From Cyclobacteriaceae bacterium (GTDB lineage: Bacteria > Bacteroidota > Bacteroidia > Cytophagales > Cyclobacteriaceae): a DNA stretch of 35,025 nucleotides. The notes below the pieces were generated by a model. The model saw nothing but the letters and a program-made list of their open reading frames with translations, was not told where the DNA came from and did not search any database. The stretch lies in NCBI GenBank assembly GCA_013140555.1, contig JABFSO010000051.1, positions 1 through 35,025 on the forward strand, read 5' to 3'. The translations under genes were made by a program, and so were the position numbers. Shown piece by piece: positions 28,902 through 35,025 of the stretch (the stretch's first letter is position 1; each line of letters starts with the position of its first letter).

Positions 28902-29651
28902 ATGCTTCGAGAAGAGCGCTATAATTATATAGTGAACGAAGTCAAAATCCGTAATAGGGTCTTGCTTACTGACATTGCGCGTAAACTAAATGTATCCGAA
29001 GACACCATCAGGCGTGATCTAAATCACTTGGATGAACAAGGCAAAATCAAAAAGGTACATGGAGGTGCCATTTCCAGTTCTTTTCATCTTTATAGCTACC
29101 GTGAAGATCAGATCTATGCTCATGAACATAAATCCACCATTGCAAGTAAGGCTGTGAAACTGCTTCACGAAAATTGTGTGGTACTGATGAGTGGCGGAAC
29201 AACCAATCTGGAGTTAGCTCGATTGATTCCGGATAATATACGCTTTACCGTTTTTACACCTAGTCTACCGGTTGCCATGCAACTAATCGCCCACCCTTTA
29301 GTTGAAACTATTTTTATTGGTGGCCGACTTTCGAAAGACGCACAAATTGCCTTAGGTGGCGATGCTATTCGCACGCTGTCTCATCTCAAAGCTGACATCC
29401 TGTTTATGGGTACGGGCAATTTAGATCTTGATTCTGGCCTGACTGAATTTGACTGGGAAGTAGTTCAGTTAAAAAAGGCTATGATGGAATCCGCCAAAAA
29501 AACAGTGGTACTCACTATTTCTGAAAAAATAAATTCGTCTCAACGATTCAAAATCTGCGCCACCAGCGAAGTGCATACACTTATTACAGAATTAGAACCA
29601 TCGCATTCGCTATTGATTCCCTTCCGGGAAAAAGGATTGGAACTAATTTAG
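28902..29651 (+). CDS. DeoR/GlpR-family transcriptional regulator
   Basis: N-terminal HTH LLTDIARKLNVSEDTIRRDLNHLDEQGKIKKVHGGAI and sugar-isomerase-like C-domain. Confidence 0.93.
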   Translation: MLREERYNYIVNEVKIRNRVLLTDIARKLNVSEDTIRRDLNHLDEQGKIKKVHGGAISSSFHLYSYREDQIYAHEHKSTIASKAVKLLHENCVVLMSGGTTNLELARLIPDNIRFTVFTPSLPVAMQLIAHPLVETIFIGGRLSKDAQIALGGDAIRTLSHLKADILFMGTGNLDLDSGLTEFDWEVVQLKKAMMESAKKTVVLTISEKINSSQRFKICATSEVHTLITELEPSHSLLIPFREKGLELI

Positions 29652-29664
29652 ATTGCTACAAGAA

Positions 29665-30357
29665 TTACTTCATGTACGAAGTTTCGAAATAGGTAAGCAT
29701 CTCCAACAATCCATCAAAGTCATTCGAAAAACGCTTTTCATCAACCATCTTCACCATTTCCGGATACTCCTTAAACAAGCGTTTTAATTTTGATTGTGCT
29801 TTATTCGGAAATACTTTCGGAAAGTAGTTCAATATATGGTATCCTTTCCCTGTGTGTTTTCCTACTTTAAATTCCAACAGCACACCATAATTCAGTTTTG
29901 CCTTCGCGCTTATTCTGATGTCTTCAATAGATACATTAACGGGAGCTGTCACCAAAAAATACTTATTCTCAAACAGAAGTCGATTAATGAAGAGACAATT
30001 AGCACCGCATCCGGTTAAACGTTGGTTGATTAGAACAATGGAATCTGTTCGTATCTGTTTAAAGTTTGAACTATTCAAAAGCAAACACCGATCCACACCA
30101 ACCAAGTCGTCACCTGCCAACCCCGAAGGCAATGAATCTAAGAAAAGTGCGTGATGGTAGAACCCAACAAAATTAGTTGCGAATGAAACAAAACCCTTTC
30201 TCACAGATTCATCTACCTTCATGATGACTGTTGCGGGTAGAAATGTTTTGATCTTTACGCTAGTAATGGTACGTTGTTGAACACTAACCGTTTGCCCTTT
30301 TACGAGACTCTTTGGGAGGCAAATCATTACTAGACAAAACACAAGAATCAATCGCAT
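29665..30357 (-). CDS. Hypothetical secreted protein (230 aa)
   Basis: Signal MRLILVFCLVMICLPKSLVKGQ; no family recognised. Confidence 0.65.
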   Translation of the reverse strand: MRLILVFCLVMICLPKSLVKGQTVSVQQRTITSVKIKTFLPATVIMKVDESVRKGFVSFATNFVGFYHHALFLDSLPSGLAGDDLVGVDRCLLLNSSNFKQIRTDSIVLINQRLTGCGANCLFINRLLFENKYFLVTAPVNVSIEDIRISAKAKLNYGVLLEFKVGKHTGKGYHILNYFPKVFPNKAQSKLKRLFKEYPEMVKMVDEKRFSNDFDGLLEMLTYFETSYMK

Positions 30358-30422
30358 AGAAAAAATTCAATTTGATAAGTTGCGACAAAAATAATTTTTT
30401 TTACCTAATTCGGATGGCAACT

Positions 30423-31625
30423 TCAACCTGGGAAAGAAATTTTTCCCATTGAAACCGAGGGGATTCCTTCGCGGTTCTTGCCGAACGAAACATTTCCTCC
30501 ACCAATACTTTCGTTCGCCAAAGTGGCAAACAGTACAGCTTCTTTTGCATCGGGATTGATACCAAGATCAGATGTGGTTAAAAAGTGCGCATCTTTCAGT
30601 TGACTTTGAATTCGCTCCATCAGCAAAGGATTGTGCATGCCACCACCACTGGAATAAATAACAGGATTTTTACTATTGCGCAATGTCTTCTGCATTGCAT
30701 CCACAATCGTATCGGCTGTGAGTTGATTGAGGGTGGCCATGCAATCTTCCATAGACAGATGAAGTGTATTTGTTTTCAGTTGTGCACGTTCCAAATAAGC
30801 AAGATTAAAAACTTCCGGTCCGGTCGTTTTTGGAAATGAAAGATTAAAAAATGGATTTTGCTTTAACTCATGAAGTAATTCAGAATGGCACTTGCCCGCC
30901 AGAGCGATCGTTGCATTCTCATCAAAATATTTTCCTGGAAAATATTTTTGTGTAAGTACATCCATCAATGTATTGCCAGGCCCTACATCCGTACTGAACA
31001 CCTCATCTGCGCGCAGGTTGCCCGGCAAAAAAGTAAAATTGGCAATACCGCCAATGTTTAAAAGAATCCGGTCTTCATCTTGTTTCGAAAAAATGAGATA
31101 ATCACCGTACACCGCCAGTGGAGCTCCCTCTCCTCCGGCCGCAATATGTTTTTGTCTGAAATCGCTCAGTGTAATGATTCCGGTATCAACTGCTAAATGA
31201 TCGCCATCACCAATTTGCAGTGTTGCATTTCCAAACTTAGTTTGTTGATGCTGACGTGCCGGAGCATGATAGATGGTTTGGCCGTGACTTGCTATCAAAT
31301 CAACATGCTTGGCATCCACGCCCCATTTGGTCAACAGTTGCAAAATCATTTGCGCATGCAGTTTAGCAACCCATGGATTGAGCAAGCAAACTTTTTCCAG
31401 GCTGGCTACTTCTTTTGCAAATACAGATTTAATTTCTTGCTTGAAGGTGGCATCGTAGCTTACTGTCTCAAAAGCAATCAACTCCACTTTTGTATTCAAT
31501 CCATGGCCGTGAAACTTACAGAGCGCTACATCCAATCCATCCAATGAAGTTCCGGACATCAATCCAATAATCAATCGCTCTGGTTTATTTGCAATTTGAT
31601 AGAGCTTTTCAATTTGTAGATTCAT
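30423..31625 (-). CDS. anmK: Anhydro-N-acetylmuramic acid kinase
   Basis: LIIGLMSGTSLDGLDVALC, IASHGQTIYHAP, LQIGDGDHLA, LLNIGGIANFTFLP, DVGPGNTLMD, YSSGGGMHNPLLM. Confidence 0.96.
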   Translation of the reverse strand: MNLQIEKLYQIANKPERLIIGLMSGTSLDGLDVALCKFHGHGLNTKVELIAFETVSYDATFKQEIKSVFAKEVASLEKVCLLNPWVAKLHAQMILQLLTKWGVDAKHVDLIASHGQTIYHAPARQHQQTKFGNATLQIGDGDHLAVDTGIITLSDFRQKHIAAGGEGAPLAVYGDYLIFSKQDEDRILLNIGGIANFTFLPGNLRADEVFSTDVGPGNTLMDVLTQKYFPGKYFDENATIALAGKCHSELLHELKQNPFFNLSFPKTTGPEVFNLAYLERAQLKTNTLHLSMEDCMATLNQLTADTIVDAMQKTLRNSKNPVIYSSGGGMHNPLLMERIQSQLKDAHFLTTSDLGINPDAKEAVLFATLANESIGGGNVSFGKNREGIPSVSMGKISFPG

Positions 31626-31635
31626 TTTTTCTCTA

Positions 31636-32631
31636 TTACCGCGATGCTCTTTCCATTCTTGATTTGCGCTGAAATGCTTCGACCGCTTCTACTTTTCTGC
31701 CATAATGTAAGCTCGCGTTGATCTCGTAACCATACAACAAAATAATAGTGACCAATTGAATCCACGCCATCAAGGCAATGAGTACGCCAATGGAACCATA
31801 CACTTTGTTGTAACTTCCAAAGTTGGTGATGTAATACGAAAATCCATACGACAAACCCAAGATTGCCAAAGTGGCCAACAAAGACCCAATGGAGAAAAAA
31901 CTCCAATTATAATGAACAGCCGGCCCAAAGAAGTAAATACAAGATATTGCAATGAAAAACACAATGAAGATAACCAGAAAGCGAAGCATGAATAATAAAT
32001 AAATTGTGTACTGATCTAAATTCAAATGACTGAATTCTGATAAGTGACCGGTAACGTAATCGAGGGCAAACTGACCTACTACCAAAAGCAAAATAGCAGA
32101 TACCATAACCAGTGCCAGCATAATAGTGAGTGCCAACGATGTAAAACGCATCCGAATCCAATGGCGCTTTTCTACCGTGCGATAGCATGCATTGAACGCG
32201 CGCATCAAAGCCATCATTCCATTTGAAGAAAGATACAAGGCAAAAACGAAACCAAACGTAAGCAAGCCTCCCCGCTGATTGCTGATGATATCGAATACGG
32301 TTGAAGCTATTGCACCATACATGGTAGATGGAACAAACTCTTTAATAAAATCCATGATGGATTCTGTTGTTACCTCCGGAAAATAGACAGAGATGTAAGG
32401 CAATAAAGTAAAAAGAAAAATGATAGCCTGGAATGTGGCGAGGATAAAATTATACGCTACGCCATTGGCGCGATCCATAATTTCATCTTCTTGAATATTA
32501 TGCCCGAATATTTTTAAAAATTTATAAAGCGATAAATCATCGTATCGTTTAAATTTAATACGCTTCAGCCAACTGCGACTGGTACGTGCGGTTGAATATT
32601 GAAGAATTCTCTTTCGGGTTACGTACTTCAT
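31636..32631 (-). CDS. YihY/virulence factor BrkB family membrane protein
   Basis: Multi-TM; ANGVAYNFILATFQAIIFLFTLLPYI; LYLSSNGMMALMRAFNACYRTVEKRHWIRMR; FGSYNKVYGSIGVLIALMAWIQLVTIILLYGYEINA. Confidence 0.95.
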   Translation of the reverse strand: MKYVTRKRILQYSTARTSRSWLKRIKFKRYDDLSLYKFLKIFGHNIQEDEIMDRANGVAYNFILATFQAIIFLFTLLPYISVYFPEVTTESIMDFIKEFVPSTMYGAIASTVFDIISNQRGGLLTFGFVFALYLSSNGMMALMRAFNACYRTVEKRHWIRMRFTSLALTIMLALVMVSAILLLVVGQFALDYVTGHLSEFSHLNLDQYTIYLLFMLRFLVIFIVFFIAISCIYFFGPAVHYNWSFFSIGSLLATLAILGLSYGFSYYITNFGSYNKVYGSIGVLIALMAWIQLVTIILLYGYEINASLHYGRKVEAVEAFQRKSRMERASR

Positions 32632-32720
32632 TATTCAATTTGAAATTTTGAAAATACTACTCTGCTAATTATTGATTCTTGAATCATCCATTAGAATCCA
32701 TTCAACAACCCATTTTAACA

Positions 32721-33125
32721 TCAAAAATAAGGCTTGAGCACATCCATGAATACTTGTGGCGGTCTACATGGGCGTCCGGTTTTCTTATTTACAAATGCTA
32801 AATGAGTTTCACCTTCGTGAATTAGTTTTCCGCTTCCGTTATAGATTGAATAATAAAACGCAATGCGCACTCCTGGCTTCTCTCGTATCGTTGTCACAAT
32901 TTTGAGGTGGTCATCATATAAAGCGGCCTGATGAAACTTCGATTTGTTTTCCAAGACCGGCATCATCACGCCCATATCTTCCAACTCTTTATAGGTAAGC
33001 CCCAACTGTCGCAAACTTTCTACACGCCCTACTTCGTAGTACATGGCATAGTTTCCATAATAGACATAACCCATTTGGTCGGTCTCTCCGTAGCGCACAC
33101 GTACAAATGTTTCGGATGTATACAT
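32721..33125 (-). CDS. Acyl-CoA thioesterase, 4HBT (YbgC/FadM-like)
   Basis: VRYGETDQMGYVYYGNYAMYYEVGRVESLRQLGLTYKELEDMGVMMPV hot-dog signature. Confidence 0.94.
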   Translation of the reverse strand: MYTSETFVRVRYGETDQMGYVYYGNYAMYYEVGRVESLRQLGLTYKELEDMGVMMPVLENKSKFHQAALYDDHLKIVTTIREKPGVRIAFYYSIYNGSGKLIHEGETHLAFVNKKTGRPCRPPQVFMDVLKPYF

Positions 33126-34195
33126 TATTTTTTATTCGCCTCCGCTTTCTTCATTTCGGCTGTCAATGCCTTCTGATACTTACGTGCATTTACATTGTGC
33201 TCGCTCAAATTTGCAGCAAAATTATGGTAACCGGAGAAATCTTCTTTGGCGCACATATAATAATAATCGCTCTTTTTATAGTTAAGCACCGCATCAATGC
33301 TTGCTATCTGTGGCACATTGATGGGGCCGGGTGGCAATCCTGCATTTTTGTAAGTGTTATACGGAGAGTCAATTTCCTTATGTCCATTCAGCACACGCTT
33401 TAAACCAAAATCACCCGATGCATAAACCAAAGTGGGGTCTGCTTGCAAGGCAATATCTTTCTTGAGGCGATTCAAATACAACCCTGCAATCAAAGGTGCT
33501 TCATCTTGTTTCACAGTTTCCGCTTGTACGATTGAAGCTAGAATTGAAACCTCAATTGGTGTTAAACCAATATCCTTTGCTTTTTGCTTACGCTTTTCGT
33601 TCCAGAATTTATTAAACTCTTCGTGCATTTTCTCAATCAAATCACTGGGCTGCACATTAAAATACACTTCATACGTATTTGGCAAAAACATGCATCGCAC
33701 ATTTTCTTTGGTAAAGCCCTCATTATTGTTCTCAACAAAATCATTCAATGCATCCAGAAATTCATCTTGCGATACTCCAATATTGCGAGTGAGCTTCTCG
33801 GCCAATTCATCGGTAAGTCGCACATAGGAAAACGTAATTTTAACAGGTTCTTGTTTGCCAGTTTTCAGGATTTTAATGGCCTGAAGATTGGTCATTCCTT
33901 TGCGTAGAATAAAACGACCCGGGATGATTTTTTTGTCGTATCCGGAGAGGCGGGCTAAAAAACTAAAGGAAACCATATCGTTCACAAAGTGCCCTTTGCC
34001 CAAATCGGTGAGTACTGTTTGATAGGAAGATCCCGGCTTTACTATAAATACACGATCGTCTCCTTCCACCAAAATATTGGGCACATAAACAATTTGGTAA
34101 GCATAAAAGATAAAAGAGATCAGCAACACCGATCCAACCAAAAACAAAACGAGTTTAACTTTTTTTACTTCAGCCATAATTAAAATTGATCTCAA
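33125..34195 (-). CDS. mltG: Endolytic transglycosylase MltG
   Basis: LEGRFxLRKGM-like GRFILRKGMTNLQAIKIL; LPNTYEVYFNV; LASIVQAETVKQDEAPLIAGLYLNRLKKDIALQADPTLVYA; DSPYNTYKNAGLPPGPINVPQIASIDAVL. Its TAA overlaps the next ATG. Confidence 0.96.
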   Translation of the reverse strand: MRSILIMAEVKKVKLVLFLVGSVLLISFIFYAYQIVYVPNILVEGDDRVFIVKPGSSYQTVLTDLGKGHFVNDMVSFSFLARLSGYDKKIIPGRFILRKGMTNLQAIKILKTGKQEPVKITFSYVRLTDELAEKLTRNIGVSQDEFLDALNDFVENNNEGFTKENVRCMFLPNTYEVYFNVQPSDLIEKMHEEFNKFWNEKRKQKAKDIGLTPIEVSILASIVQAETVKQDEAPLIAGLYLNRLKKDIALQADPTLVYASGDFGLKRVLNGHKEIDSPYNTYKNAGLPPGPINVPQIASIDAVLNYKKSDYYYMCAKEDFSGYHNFAANLSEHNVNARKYQKALTAEMKKAEANKK

Positions 34196-34287
34196 AAATA
34201 CGAAAGTATATCTACTATCCGATACATCGATTGGGCAGTGATATGTGGTCTCTGAAAAAAATTACAACTCTTCAACTTCAAATCAGC

Positions 34288-34295
34288 TATTTTTG
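34288..34295 (+). promoter_or_regulatory. Candidate -7 element TATTTTTG for the Sua5/YrdC gene
   Basis: Fits TAnnTTTG and lies 10 nt before the internal ATG at 34305, suggesting the track start at 34245 is too early. Confidence 0.35.
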
Positions 34296-34304
34296 CAGTT
34301 ACGT

Positions 34305-34928
34305 ATGGCAGCCGAGTTATTATCTATTCACCCGCTCAATCCGGAACCACGCAAAATCAGCAAAGTGGTGGAAATTCTACAAAACGGAGGTGTGATTATT
34401 TATCCGACTGACACCATCTACGGCATTGGCTGCGACTTGATGAATAAGCGGGCGGTGGAGCGTCTCTGCCAGATTGAAAACATCAAGCCGCAAAAAATGA
34501 ATTTATCTTTCATTTGCAACGACCTCAGCCACATATCTGAATATGTGAAGCGGATTGATACACCTGCATTCAAAATTTTGAAGAAGCTTTTGCCCGGCCC
34601 GTTTACATTTATATTTGAATCGAACTCAAATGTTCCGAAAATTTTAGGCGTCAATAAAAAAACAGTTGGTATTCGTATTCCACACCATGCCATTCCGGTT
34701 GAAATTGTAAAATTATTGGGCAATCCTTTGATTACCTCTTCTATCAAAGATGACGACTTGATTAAAGAATACACCACCGATCCGGACGAGATTTATGAGG
34801 ATTTCAAAAACAAAGTTGATTTGGTGATTAGTGGTGGGCAAGGAGGCAATGTGCCATCTACTATTGTTGATTTTTCGTCAGGCGAACCTGTTTTAGTTCG
34901 TCAGGGGTTGGGTGATTTCACGCACTAA
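34305..34928 (+). CDS. L-threonylcarbamoyladenylate synthase family (Sua5/YciO/YrdC)
   Basis: [95 protein letters not shown]. Track ORF begins at 34245; MAAELL at 34305 is the more likely start. Confidence 0.93.
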   Translation: MAAELLSIHPLNPEPRKISKVVEILQNGGVIIYPTDTIYGIGCDLMNKRAVERLCQIENIKPQKMNLSFICNDLSHISEYVKRIDTPAFKILKKLLPGPFTFIFESNSNVPKILGVNKKTVGIRIPHHAIPVEIVKLLGNPLITSSIKDDDLIKEYTTDPDEIYEDFKNKVDLVISGGQGGNVPSTIVDFSSGEPVLVRQGLGDFTH

Positions 34929-35025
34929 TTTCCATCCTTGAATTGGCTCTCAAGCGGCTCCTCTCGCTCTAAGTCCTGAATAATTTTCTTATCAAGCGCG
35001 CTTTCTTTGATCACGTTGTAGTTGT
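34925..35025 (-). CDS. C-terminal fragment of a gene running off the right edge
   Basis: Minus strand ...[32 protein letters not shown], stop TAG at 34927..34925 overlapping the convergent Sua5/YrdC stop. Confidence 0.5.
   Translation of the reverse strand, partial: NYNVIKESALDKKIIQDLEREEPLESQFKDGN

Noticed and set aside
1-35025. tRNA, rRNA, transposase or integrase genes
   Set aside because: None recognised on either strand; no insertion-sequence ends or target duplications identified by eye.

Overview
Bacteroidota-type chromosome segment, apparently Cytophagales-like by gene content. The taxonomic guess is inference. The left ~24 kb is a co-directional minus-strand set of six Sec-signal-bearing proteins: a HEAT-like periplasmic protein, a ~1540-aa protein split by a one-base slip in a G6 run, an Fn3 protein, a ~2160-aa SprB-repeat adhesin with a T9SS type A C-terminus, an outer-membrane barrel, and a 1942-aa TANFOR/Fn3/metallopeptidase-motif protein ending in a bacterial EndoU-like nuclease. 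A small putative immunity gene follows the last one. Further downstream is a relic of a second toxin tip (deaminase-type CxxC motif) with its own candidate immunity ORF running off the left edge, which is typical of a polymorphic-toxin cassette array. Heptanucleotide repeat arrays (TTGGTCA/TTAGTCA and CCCAAGT/CCTAAGT types) fill the intergenic gaps from the adhesin stop to the toxin start, flank a four-helix-bundle (S23/IVP-family) gene in inverted orientation, and also occur inside coding sequence. The right ~11 kb is more ordinary: a SusC/SusD pair with a divergent DeoR-type regulator, anmK, a YihY/BrkB protein, a 4HBT thioesterase, mltG and a Sua5/YrdC protein. All calls are by eye; no database search was run.
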